Origin: Cyprinodon diabolis
Lineage: Eukaryota > Chordata > Actinopteri > Cyprinodontiformes > Cyprinodontidae
Reading direction: 5' to 3'
Assembly (NCBI GenBank): GCA_030533445.1
Contig: CM060076.1
Span: 28,060,103 to 28,124,102 of the forward strand
Length of the DNA: 64,000 bases
The notes under the pieces are model-generated. The model was given only the letters and a program-made list of their open reading frames with translations, searched no databases and was not told where the DNA came from. The number at the start of each line of letters is the position of its first letter. The stretch's first letter is position 1. Below, one piece after another: positions 52,793 through 64,000 of this stretch. The position numbers and the translations under genes were made by a program.

Positions 52793-54280
52793 GTGAAAAA
52801 GAACTTAAGTTCGTCCATTTTTAGATCAGAGATTCTTTTTTCTGATGTTATTTTTTTGTCTGTTGTTGAATACTGTAAAACTGGAGGGATTTCAACAGAT
52901 ACTAAAACATGGTGGAAGGATCGTATCTCGGACTCCAGTGTTTATCTGCCAGGCTTTCTACAAGCTGACAGGGATTTTAAGAAGACTGGAAAACTAAATG
53001 GACGTTGGTTGGCAGTGCTTGTGAACAACAGATAGTGTCATCCAGGACATGTTCCTGAGAAGATTCTACACTGCAGCAAAGATAGTGAACTGTTGGCAGT
53101 TGGTTTTTGACCATATTATTTGCCCAGAGAGTTACCGGTGTGCTTTTGGTAACCATTTACATTCCATCTTCTGCCATTGCAGACACTGCATGCAAGGTAA
53201 TAAGTTCTGTTGTTACTAAACAGAACAGCCAAATGCATTTGTGGCAGTAACTGGTGATTTTAATCACCAGCTCTGTGGGATACTACCACACATATTCGAC
53301 CTTAACCTGGCCATAGAGACATTTCCAGTGATGTGGAAGACCTCCTGCGTTGTTCCAGTGCCTGAGAACACTCAGCCAATAGTCCTCAGTGACTATTGAC
53401 CTGTTGCCCTGAACTCCCCCACATCATGAAGGTTCTAGAAAGACTTCTGTTGGTTCACCTCAGAAAACAAACAAGCAGTTATCAACACCCCCTGTAATTT
53501 GCTTAGTTGGAACTGAAGATGCCATCATACTTCTGCTTCAACAAACCCACTGTCATTTAGACAAGGCAGACAGCACAATGAGGATCATGTTCTTTAATTT
53601 CTCCATTCATTTTAATTCAGGCTGACTGACTTTGTGAGAAACGTCAGAAGACTCTTTTGGAGGCTACCTTAAACCTACTTTAAAGGGCAGATAATACTTC
53701 TGCAACAGCACAAATCAAATGTCGCTTGGATCTGGTCGAGGACCAGTTTATCTGGTATGCTTTTGCAATGTCGGTCTGGAATTTCTAAGGATGCACAGCA
53801 GTTTCCCGCCAAAGCACAGGGGGGAGCCTATTCAAGAACTCGCGAGAACTTCGGCGGCGCCAGCTGGACTGCTTATCTTCGAAAACAACAATAGCGCGTC
53901 TGCAAGATGTCACGGAGATGGATCTAGAGTTGCTAAATCATCTGATCCTGAATGTCAACAAAGCAAAGGAGATGATTGTAGATTTCAGAAGAAACAGGAA
54001 GTAATTGAATACTGTTAATATCATGGGAGAAGAACTGGAAGTGGTTGAGGAGAATAAATACCTTGAAGCACACCTGAAAAAACAAACTCATTTACCATCT
54101 TGACTCAACTGTGAAGCTATCTACAAGAAGGAATAGAGCAAATTGTTCTTCCTAAGGAAGCGTAGGTCCTTCTGTGTTTGCAGCAAGAGGCTACATATCT
54201 TCTATAAGTCTGTTGTGGAGAGAAGCATCTCTTCTGCCATCATCTGCTGGAGTAACAGTATTAGAGCTTGTTGTGGCCTT
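52793..54280 (+). mobile_element. L2-like LINE remnant (endonuclease and reverse-transcriptase pieces)
   Basis: Successive pieces in several frames match L2-type ORF2 in order: endonuclease segments (DSSVYLPGF, LAVLVNNR at 52900-53035; SAIADTACKV near 53170; VTGDFNH near 53255), a reverse-transcriptase entry block (SCVVPVPE, MKVLERLL at 53340-53460) and the C-terminal part (NVNKAKEMIVDFRR near 53950; FYKSVVE, SSAIICW at 54200-54260). Many stops, shifts and an internal deletion are present. Not functional. Confidence 0.8.
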
Positions 54281-55263
54281 CTGTTCCAAAAAGCCCAACA
54301 TTTCCAACTAAGACCATGGGTGGTAACAGATGGTTTTTGGATTTTTACGCAGTTCCGACTTGACTAATTCATTGTAAAAACAGAGACAATATAATTACTA
54401 AAAAGTCTTGAAACTTAGTTGAAATGAAAAATTATATCAAATTAATGTTTGAAGCTCTAAAAAAGTGGTCAAAAAATCATTTACAAAACCTCCCGTCCAC
54501 ACCAGACATTTACCAAACAATCCACCTCCACCCAGCACCCGGTGCGTTCTTAATTACTGAAATTAGTGGGAGAGTCTAACAATTAACAATTTAATTGTAT
54601 ATAATTACATTGTTAAAATATAAAAAATGATTTACAAATTTGGGTACTAAATTAAATATATTCTATATTCCAAAGAAGAAAACTAAATTGGTAGAAATTA
54701 CAAACATTAGCAAAAATGGCCACAACAAGACCTAATGACTTAAAAAAGCTAAACCTCTGCAGATTACGACAAAAAGAAGAATTCTTCATAAAGTGAAGAA
54801 AATTTTGGACAACAGTGATCATCCTCTTCAGAAGATTGTTAAACAACAGGTAGTCTTCAGTAAAATTTTGACAGAAAGTTAGTCCAGAGTGATTTGTTCC
54901 CAGGAAAAGAAGTGAAGAGAGAAAGCTTCAAGGTGTAAACAGAGCTTTCCTCAACAGAGGCATTCATACATTTCAACTCAAGTGGCCTTGACTTCAGACC
55001 TTTAGTTGCTTCACCTCCATAGTTACAGATGTGTGCTCTATCTGTAAATGACGCTGACAAGCTTAACATGCCTGGACTCGTCTACTGGTGACTGATTATT
55101 TAGATATTTAGTTACATCTAAATTAGTTACTTATTAGAGCAGGTCCAGAACACAACATCTAAGGAGGATTTTAGCTCCACTGTTGAGTCTTTTAAAGATC
55201 TGTGGAGGGGTTAATCCATATGATTCTCCAAAGGATTCTAAAATGCCCTACAGTTACTGCTGT

Positions 55264-55330
55264 AATTACTTAGACTTAGACGGATTTTATTTTGTCATTT
55301 TGTACACACAAGTGTAAACAAAAAGGAATG
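55264..55330. repeat. Fish interspersed repeat fragment
   Basis: acttagacttagacggattt followed by attttgtcattttgtacaca, similar in style to the 33230 and 39477 repeats. Confidence 0.4.
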
Positions 55331-55494
55331 TCATTATTGTTAATTGTTAATTAACAATTAATTTACAAATATTGTTAATACAGTGTATTCAGACTTATGC
55401 CCTGTTTTCTAATTAATGTGCCCTTGGTAGATACACCAAGTTTTTCTGTTCTAATGATTTAGCTTTAACCGTGTCAACCAGAATATATGTATGT

Positions 55495-55496
<2 letters not shown>

Positions 55497-55551
<55 letters not shown>
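55497..55551. repeat. (AGAC)n microsatellite, about 13.5 units
   Basis: Perfect tetranucleotide run. It explains the repetitive open frames read in both directions here, which are not genes. Confidence 0.98.
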
Positions 55552-55667
55552 TAGTTAGAGATAGATTTGAAAAAGAAAAATATACATCTGTGCAAAGTTT
55601 TAAGTTTTGTATCTTTTCTGATACATTAGTCCTCTCCATACAGTTTTTATACATTTCTGTTCATTGT

Positions 55668-56256
55668 CAGAGCTGTCAAGTAACGAAGTACAAATACTTA
55701 GTTACTGTACTTAAGTACACTTTTTAGGTATCTAATCTTTCTTCCTACTTCTGACTTCTACTCATTACATTTTCACACAAGTATCTGTACTTTCTATTCC
55801 TTACATGTTTAAAACAAACGTTACTCGTTACTCTTGGCTTCGGTTTTATGTTTATAAATATTTTTTTCACGTCATGTGCGCCATCCAATGCAGATCATTG
55901 GCGCAGATCATTGACTCATCCAAAACTAGTGTAATTGGATGAGTCATACAGCGCAAACACTCATTGGTTAGCTAATGGAAATCATCAGAAGAAAGCAGGT
56001 GTTCTTCAAACTGCAAACGTGAATTGTCTATGCCATGCTACAATGTTGGATTCAGAAAAAGATGTTAAAATGTCTGAAAGGTCGGACACAGGCGAGAGCG
56101 TATCGGGAGATGGAGACCAACAAGACCTCCCTCATCCTTGGCCCTATCTCAAAGAATTTTAGAAATAGTGGAAAAATTGAGCTTTCAATTCATATAGTGG
56201 CATCTGGCTGTTTTTTTAAAGGTTACTTTGTAGTACTTTGTACTTTGTTTTTATAA
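55668..56256 (+). mobile_element. hAT-type fragment with transposase N-terminal remnant
   Basis: Begins cagagctgtcaagtaacgaa, a fish hAT-like end. A short frame at 55935-56162 ends with DLPHPWPYLKEF, which resembles the start of some hAT transposases. The frame stops there and the catalytic part is absent. The right boundary is unclear. Confidence 0.5.
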
Positions 56257-57899
56257 AGATGTCAAGTCTTAAAATCTTACAGGAACCCTAAACACCAACG
56301 TTTTTGATGGGAACTAAAGCTATTGACCAACCCTGTAATGCTTTGAACCCGCATTGGACTTGACTTTATCCTATAAAATAGAGCTATACAATGTCCTAAT
56401 AAGAATAGAGATAAAATGGAGTCTATGTTGACTGTGTGGTGAAATAAATAGTAAAGATCATTACCCAACCACCAAGAAATCCTTGGCTGGGTGTCAATGA
56501 ATAAATGACTGGATAAATGAATGAAATAAGTGCCTTTGATGAGGTAGAATGGACTGTTAGACCGATTGTTGTCAACAGAACCCGTGTGTGTTTGGGTCTT
56601 CCCTGCATCATTGAATGCCTTGCAGATTAATCCAAGTGTTAATGACAGATGAGACGTCCTTAGTCTGCCCTCATACCTGGAACAGATGGAGGATTAAAGG
56701 GGAACTGAAGTGGCAGCTAAACCACTGCCCTCATTAGCACACTTAACATCTAAATAATGAGATCAGCACATTTTAGTAGTAATATTTAAAAAACCCATGT
56801 AAGCACTCATACCCCCTGAAAATGTATTTTGAGCATTCAACACAAAAATCTATCTTTATGGTATTTAGAGGTAAAATATGTTTGTGCTCTTTGGCTTTAA
56901 TGAATTATGAGAGAGGACGATTCTTCAAGCCCTGCTTCAGATTCTCAGGTTGACAAAACGATTCAAACAACAGATGTTTTTATGTATTGGCCTGTTCTAC
57001 ATAGCACAATTTATCTTCTCACTGGTTTTAACAAGCTTTCTTATTATTTCTGTTAAAGCTACAGTGTGTAATTTTCAGCGACGTGTCAAGGTCAGACTGC
57101 AGACTGAAGCAGCGTGAATTCCCCCACCTCTTCTCCCTTCCAACAAACAATTCAGAGGCCTTCATGGTACAAAATGGCTTCCACAACATCTGCATATCCT
57201 TTCATGTCAAGTGATGACGTTTGTTTTCATTACAGATCACCACATCAGAACTTTGGGAATCGATTACCAAAATCACTATCTGCTGATCACCGATTTCTGT
57301 AATACTGTGTTCTCATGTACATTACCACTGTATTATTAAGTATAAAAATAAGGAGATGCAAAAGTATTATGAATTGACCAGTGTTTTAGTGAAGAGGCAG
57401 TGAAGACAAGCTTTTATTTTTATTAAAATGGAAGGAGGAGGAGATAATGTTGACAAAGAAAGAATCAGGGAATGCTCTAAGGAGGCGCTTGAGTGGCTTT
57501 TCAAAAAGCTGTTTTAATTAAGCCTCAGAAGGACTGTTCGTCTTCCTAGAACCAATGTTCTTGCAATGATTTCCCACTGCTGCATGGACCAAGCACAGGA
57601 AAAATGTATTTACATAGATAACTATATAATAATTATTTTATTAGCACATAGATTTTAAATAGGCCTAACTTGCTGCAGTCACATTTGAGCGTAATGCTAA
57701 TTTCTATATTTACTTCTTTGATAGCTCTGCGCTGCCTTAGCATAAAGATGTCTACCTCCATACAACTGCGACCTGCTACTATGCAATTATAGTGATTTCT
57801 AAGGCAGTTAACATAAATATTGAGACTTTTAGTCCACAGATAACATATATATACTACATTTCTGTCAGTAAATCTCTGAAATTATTACACACTAGCTTG
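56257..57899. other. No gene seen
   Basis: Non-coding. ctacagtgtgtaattttcag at 57059-57078 resembles the end of a common fish repeat, but only one end is present. Confidence 0.5.
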
Positions 57900-58050
57900 A
57901 AAACACTGCGTTACCAGAACATGATGCTCCCACCCTCATGTTTTATTTTGAGGACATTGTTTTGTAAGTAATTTGCAATGAAGCGGCCATTAGGTCCTCA
58001 GAGGTTTTGTTCCAAAAGTAATGCTTGATTTATTTCATTTTTTAGATTTG
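57900..58050 (-). mobile_element. Short Tc1-like remnant
   Basis: Plus-strand acatgatgctcccaccctca is the reverse of the HGGGSIM coding block; nothing else is clear. Confidence 0.4.
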
Positions 58051-59389
58051 GATGGTGTGGACATAAACTAAAGACAAAATTTAACTTCTGTATTGCTTAA
58101 AGTTCTGCTTTTGAACAAGGGTTCTTCCAGATACTGTTCAGATATAACATCCTTTCAAATAGAAAATTTTGTTAAAACACCATGAAAGCATACATTATTC
58201 TGCTGATGATATGCCCAGGTTAGTTTCTCGATTATTTGAATTATATGAAATTATATTGAATTATATATAATATTATACTTCTTTTTAAATTCATATTCTT
58301 AACTGAAGGAAGCACTTATGTTCTCTTGCTCATTCAAGAATCACGGATACATAAATGTATTGCTGTAATGTGACAAAATGGGAAAAATAAAAATATATAA
58401 AAAAATTAAAAATTCCTAGGAATATTTCCCTCCATTTCAAAACAGTTGTCAGTGTCCACCATGTAACTAAGGGACTGGTGGTCATCTGGAGGTTACAGGA
58501 GCTGCAGTGGAACGAAACAGAAGCTGTTGCTCTATTAGCACTCCAATAGTCTTGGGTGTCTCTGAGAATAATCGCTGTGCCCATCGCACCGTTTGTGCGG
58601 GCATGTGTCTGTGTGGCCAGGCGTGTGTTCAGGAGTGTCTGGTTTCTAATGATGGTCATCCATAATTGAGTTTGGCCTCACAGCGAGGGGTGGGGTGGCA
58701 TTTAACTGGGCTTCAGCTGCTCTCTGGGACAGCATGTATGTGTCGGGGGGGTCAGCGGCGCACAAAACGTCCAGCAAGACTGGACAGTAACTCGAGCCCA
58801 GGGCTGTTTTATAGATGCCACGTCTGATTAACTGTCAGTTCAGGATCAACACCAGCTAATTCATTAAAGGACGTCCTGTCCAGTTTGGGACACAGGCTGC
58901 TAAAGCTCAGCGCATGACTGCTCAAAGCACTCAACAGGCTAAAGTCCAAAACAAAAACAAGCTGTCAGTCAACGAGGATGTTTATTGTCCTTAATTCTAC
59001 CAAGTTTTTAAATATATCATCTGCATCAGATGCAGGCTGGAATTAAATGGATGTATACACAAATCCCAGGGCAGGATTCAGTACAACAAGGTACCTTGAA
59101 TGAAGAGTATGATCTACTGCAAACCCGGACTCTCAGAGATAACCAAGGGTTTCAATCCAAGCTTTGACTAGGCAATTCTAACACACATTATTTTCCCTCC
59201 ACATTAATGATTTTATTAAGTTTTAAACTGTTTGAATTATCTTTTCCCACACATTTAAGGTGTCCTTAACATGACCTGAAGCACAAGAGATTCTTATCTT
59301 GTTTTTCTTGCTACTCTCCCATGTTAAACAAATTACTGGGATGGACTTCATGCATTTTTTATGCGGTCTTCTCTAAAACCTTGCATCCT
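58051..59389. other. No gene seen; moderately GC-rich block at 58550-58920
   Basis: The block stands out from AT-rich surroundings and is free of repeats I recognise. No reading frame or RNA fold is evident. Confidence 0.45.
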
Positions 59390-59690
59390 CGCTCAGCCTG
59401 CTAGTTTAGTTGAACCTCCACGCTTGGTTTGGTTTGCAGTTGTGCCATACTCCTATTTTTGGATGATGGACTGAACAGTCTTCTTAGATATGGACACTGG
59501 TTTATAACCTAACCTCCATCTTTAAAACTCTCCACATCTTTCTCTCTGACCAAACTGCCGTGCTCCTTGGTCTTCATAATGCTCTTTGTTTAGTAATGCT
59601 TAATAGAGGTGTTAATAGAGTAGCTGAATTTCTGCTGAGGTTGAACTTAAAGAAGGTGGACTGAATACATTTGTGTTTCATATATTAGAG
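59390..59690 (-). mobile_element. Decayed Tc1-like N-terminal coding part and left end
   Basis: gcagttgtgccatactccta, tttataacctaacctccatc and cttggtcttcataatgctct follow the order of the Tc1 helix-turn-helix region on the minus strand; the last one is the start-codon area. Confidence 0.6.
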
Positions 59691-62600
59691 TCAGAACATC
59701 CTGCAGTATTAGCATATTCTCTGAAAATGAAGTTATTTACATACCCAATGCCCAAAGGAACCTCCCAGATTAAATAGAAGAGTTGGGTGATTATATAAAA
59801 CGTTAATTACAGATAATCTTCAACTTTTCTCATGATTCTTCAGGTAAGTCCAACTATTTGAAGCTTATGTACCTCCACGTCAACCTTCCCCTGTTGACCT
59901 TTCATATCTTCCCAGTGAGACTGATTTAAACCTTTCTATGTGTGCTAATGAGGTAAACCAATAATAAAAAGATAGGAATAAGCCATTGGTGCCAGACAAG
60001 CTTGCAGGCACAAATATCTATCAATTTCTACACAAAGTCAGTTAAAGAGAGCTGCGCTGCATGAGTCAGAGGTGTTAAAATTCAGCACATGCTTTTCATA
60101 CTGTAAAAAAAAGCCAAATGCTGCTTTATCTGTGAAGCTGTTCAGGGGAAAAACTGTGCTGAAAGGATTTTTATGGCTTCCACTTTAATAAGTGCACAGC
60201 TTTAGGAAGCAGAAAGCAGGCAGAAGTCTGCTGATATGAGACGCCACCTGCTGGACGTTCTCCAAAGTGTAGATTTTTGTTTTCTGCAGCAGTTGCCTGC
60301 TTCTTTTATTTGCTTTACCCTATAAATTCTAAGTTTATTACTAGTGAATGTAATACATCATGAATAAGAATAAAAGCAAAGCAGCTTGAGAGCATTGTTT
60401 GAATGTATCCATGTGTAAGAATTCATGTATAGAGGGATTAAAAGTATGTTATTCAAATGTTAATTTGGCACTATAATGGCATTCAAAGGTTTCACATGTT
60501 AGGATATACATTTTGCAAGTTTTTTTTTTTTTTTTAAATAAGCAAGAGCTACAATGGAGGAAGGGTGAATTGCTTTAAAGAGTTTGTGCTCCAACAGGCA
60601 CCAAGACTGTGCCCTAATGAAGACTATAATGGCATAATGTACCACCAGTGCAGAGCCTGCTCAATATTTAACTTTGAGAAACACAGAAAAGCAAAGACTG
60701 GTATAAAAGTATAACTTTAAAAACAAACTAAAGATCTGCAGGATTATTAGCGGATATTAGCAGAGTACGAGTCTAAAACCTAAAAAAGTTAATTATTTTT
60801 GTTTAATCCGACGTGCTGGGCTTGGTTTTGATTCAAAGAACTTTTTTTGAACTGTACAGGCAGGCTGTAATTAAAAAGCTGGATCAAAATGAGCTACTTG
60901 CATTATAGGACACGTCATAAGGGAAAAAACTATAAAAATTACGAAATTATTATAAAAATGCCTCATAGATCCGAACAATGATGTCAGGAAACCTGTATTA
61001 AAACCACAGACCAGTTCTTAGTAAATGAATGAACCTTATTGATTCATTGATCCCAATTTGCTAAAAAGAAAAAAAACTGTTAAAAGTTATTAAATTACTC
61101 CAGCTGTTCCCCAGTTTCCTAAAAATACATACATGTAAAAACACAATTTGTAACACTATAAGACCTTTTGGCCATGTTCATTTTAATCTCCTACATGCCT
61201 TAATGTAACAACCAGCCTGGAGCCTGATCTTATACTGAGACCAAACCTTTATCAGGACATAAAGCTGCAGACTGAGGGATCCAAAGCTTATAATCGGGTG
61301 CCAAAATATAAAAACTTTTTCTTTTAGTAAAGCCATTTAAGATTTTTTTTTTCATAATAATGTTAAATAAAACATGCCTAAAAAATACTTATCTAAAATT
61401 GAAATAAAACAACAATATAGATCTGCTGGAATTGTTTCTCATGAGGTTGGTAAATAGTTCACTGCAGCTCTCTGCTGCCCACATGTGGAGACTAAAGGTA
61501 AAACAAGTGGTATAGGGTACATCACCTTCTGAGAAAAGATTCAATTTGTTTCCGTTTGTTTTGTTTTTTTTAAGAAAATTAGCTTTATTTGTGTAGGAGC
61601 GCTCCCTATCTTCACCGTTTAATACGACAAGACAGGAAAAAAAAAACACCATGATGCTCAAGAGTGGTTTCCAGAGCTGCAGGACACAACAGCGTAGCTG
61701 TTTTTTAGACAGAGAAGCCCAGTGAGGGGTTTCTTTATAAAACAGAAAAATTATTACCATTAGATTGTTAAGGAGCCAGGACTGTCAGCAGCATGAAAAC
61801 TCATTCTCTTGGTTTTATTAAATGGCACAGTTGTTCTCTCCCAGGTTATACCTGATGTACAAATCCCTCACTGCATCCAGCAGTGCTTGTAGTGTTCACA
61901 AGGCAGGACGTTCCATCTACAAGTACTCAGTCTTTTGACAGAAAATCCCACTGGAAAACATAATGGATTTGATCCAAACAGACCTTAACGAGGCAAAAAT
62001 GAAACAAACAAACCACAGAGACAGTGTAAGTGCTGTAGACAGCTTTGTAGATTGCAGTGCTGATTGGCATGGTGTCCCAACTCACAGGAGAAATCTGCCT
62101 ACTGTTTAAACACTTGGTTTAAAAATGAAGTTAAATAATAAAACAGTATTTACACAGACATTCAAACATACAGCGTATACAGTCATACTTCGCAAACAGA
62201 TCTGTACACATGGAGCTGTACAAAGCGGACAGTGCATATACCCATTAGAAATCACAGCCTTTAACACATAACAACAATCATCAGTGTCCACACAGATGGG
62301 CTTTGTGAAAGGAGCTATTACAATGCAGCCACTACAGCACCTCAGTAAACCACAATGAGCCACTTAACAGATCGTAACTCAGTTAGGAAAAATGTGCAGC
62401 GATGCTTAGTAACCATTCGTTCATCTGCAAAACATGAGACAAATGCGTCTCGTATTCGTTTCAGATGGAGCTTTGAACTAAACAGGACCTCATTTTACCG
62501 CTTGGGGAAGGCTGAAAGAAAAACAGCGTTTTCAAACTAAACTAAAGCTTTTTAAAACTAAAACATTTTTTGTTACAAACTAACAGTTTAAAGTTGTTCC

Positions 62601-63500
62601 TAAGAGGTCGAAAATGACTGGATTTTTTTTTCCATTTGTAATAAGCCTCTCCCCTACTGATTGCTGCACACTCCTGGTCAGCTGGCTGAATGGAATAATA
62701 AAAACGACACTCATTGTGTGGGAACAAAGTGCGCCACTTTCACTGAATAAGGTTAGCGTGGTTTAGAAGTTCAGATGGGAAGCTATGAGTGACGTGGCAG
62801 TTAAACAGCCAGCTACAGGCCTTTTTCCCTGAACCATTAACCAGAAATAGCAGATTGTTATTCTCAAAAATAAAAACAAAAACTAAACAGAAACGAGGGA
62901 TAGAATTTTGTGAAGTAAGCACCTAAAAAAAGGCTTTAAATCTGTTTCTTGTTTTAGACAAAAACATGTAAAATAGGTTTTTGTTTTATAGTTTACCATG
63001 AAAATACAATATTACTCCCTCTCGGCTATAATGACATTCCTTTCTCCATGGTTTAAAACAAGATGTTTAACATGATCACATTTTTATTCTTTAAATAAAA
63101 AAGGACAACCATATGCATTCCCTTCACTGCTTAAATAATGCAATTTATGGATAATTAGAGTGAAAACAATAACATCTTATTAATTTGTTTTTATATGGGA
63201 TGTTGATACAGATTGAATACAGAAATGTATAATTAAAACATCTGATAAGGTAGGAGTGGTTTCAGGTGCTTATTTCACCAAACATCCCTTTTAATATAAA
63301 GAAAGAGATAAAAGCAGCCTGATTATTCAAGCTTTCTGTTCAGGTAGCACTTTCCAAATAGTCAAAACTTGGAGCAACAATTGTAGGATCTTTAAGGCTG
63401 CTTGCCAGCAGTGCACAGCAACAGGTAGGGGAGGGTCAAAGCTGTATTACTCTAATAAAAACCTGGAGAACATTTATTATTCCAGGACTTTCCTGACTTA
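59691..63500. other. No gene seen
   Basis: Short frames on both strands without domains. 60241-60254 on the minus strand fits the CTCF core at 13 of 14 positions. Confidence 0.5.
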
Positions 63501-63559
63501 ATTTGAAACTTGTTCTCAGTCTTCATTCAGTGCTTTGTAAATATTCTGACTTTGTTTAT

Positions 63560-63930
63560 AACTGATCCTGACAGACAGACTGACTGGAGCGTCTTTACTT
63601 CTGAGCAAGGATCCGTCTCAACAAAGCTAAACCGTCTACGCTGGACCGTAGAAAACGAGCGAGGTAACGTCTTCGTGACGGCAAGCAGCGTGAAGTTTTT
63701 GCGCTGTTCTGTGCGGAGGCTTGGTCCCTCAGAGTGAGTCCGCTCCACTGGCGGTTTTTGGACGCACTCTTCATTCAAGCGCTGCGCAACATAACAACTA
63801 ACGCAGACACAAATATAAGTAAAAAAAATAAAAATCAAAAAAATCAAACCAAAAGAACGAATCGGCATGAAAACCACGACACCTCAGAGGGAAAAGGGGA
63901 GAGCTGGTACCCGGATAGAACAAAGGAAGG
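63560..63930. other. CpG-containing block at the right edge; possible promoter or first exon of a neighbour
   Basis: CpG dinucleotides are much denser here than in the preceding 10 kb. Donor-like sites occur at gagcgaggtaacg (about 63657-63669) and ggaaggttagt (about 63925-63935) on the plus strand. No coding frame with known similarity is seen, and the window ends before any support can be found. Confidence 0.3.
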
Positions 63931-64000
63931 TTAGTAAAACCTGATTGGTTTATCCCAGTTAGTAAATAATAAAATCTGCTGTAACCACAGAGCCTCATGG

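Noticed and set aside
55491..55727. Repetitive frames over the tetranucleotide run, superficially like a repeat array
   Set aside because: A perfect (AGAC)n microsatellite with no spacers; not a CRISPR array and not coding.

Overview
The window looks like teleost fish nuclear DNA: AT-rich, intron-rich, and full of fish-type repeats (Tc1/mariner copies, hAT-like elements, a Tf1/sushi-group LTR retrotransposon, L2-like LINE remains, tRNA-derived SINEs). I could not fix the species. No bacterial or phage-type features were seen.

The one host gene I can support is a complete plus-strand protein-kinase gene, hunk (hormonally up-regulated Neu-associated kinase, SNF1/AMPK-related). Eleven coding exons between 31812 and 49443 join with GT/AG junctions and matching phases into 778 codons plus a stop. 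All catalytic kinase motifs are present. The first glycine of the nucleotide-binding loop is replaced by asparagine.

Region by region: (a) 1-14350 has no recognisable gene. It holds decayed Tc1-like pieces, an L2-type 3' tail, a hAT-type non-autonomous element with an 8-bp duplication (4891-5432), an element with 24-bp inverted ends (5711-6602), a nest of insertions (8690-11060) and two tRNA-derived SINE units (13280-13632). (b) 14351-19810 is retrotransposon-rich. A two-LTR Tf1/sushi-group element has lost reverse transcriptase and integrase but keeps gag, a protease piece, a polypurine tract and an 11-nt self-priming pair. Beside it lie a decayed Tc1 copy and a related antisense solo LTR with the same 11-nt start signature. 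(c) 19811-31400 is mostly non-coding, with more Tc1 remnants and a solo LTR that carries a palindromic MITE. (d) 31400-49500 is hunk. Its introns contain a second solo LTR of that family, a hAT-like MITE, an eroded tandem repeat, a SINE head and an apparently intact Tc1-like transposon with an open 334-aa transposase. (e) 49500-63998 has no recognised gene. It holds a broken L2-like LINE, a (GACA)n tract, a hAT fragment, further Tc1 debris and a CpG-containing block near the right edge.

No clearly new biological system was found. The most informative signals are the self-priming LTR family and its shared signature, CTCF-like motifs inside LTRs, the intact transposon in a hunk intron, and the altered glycine loop of the kinase.
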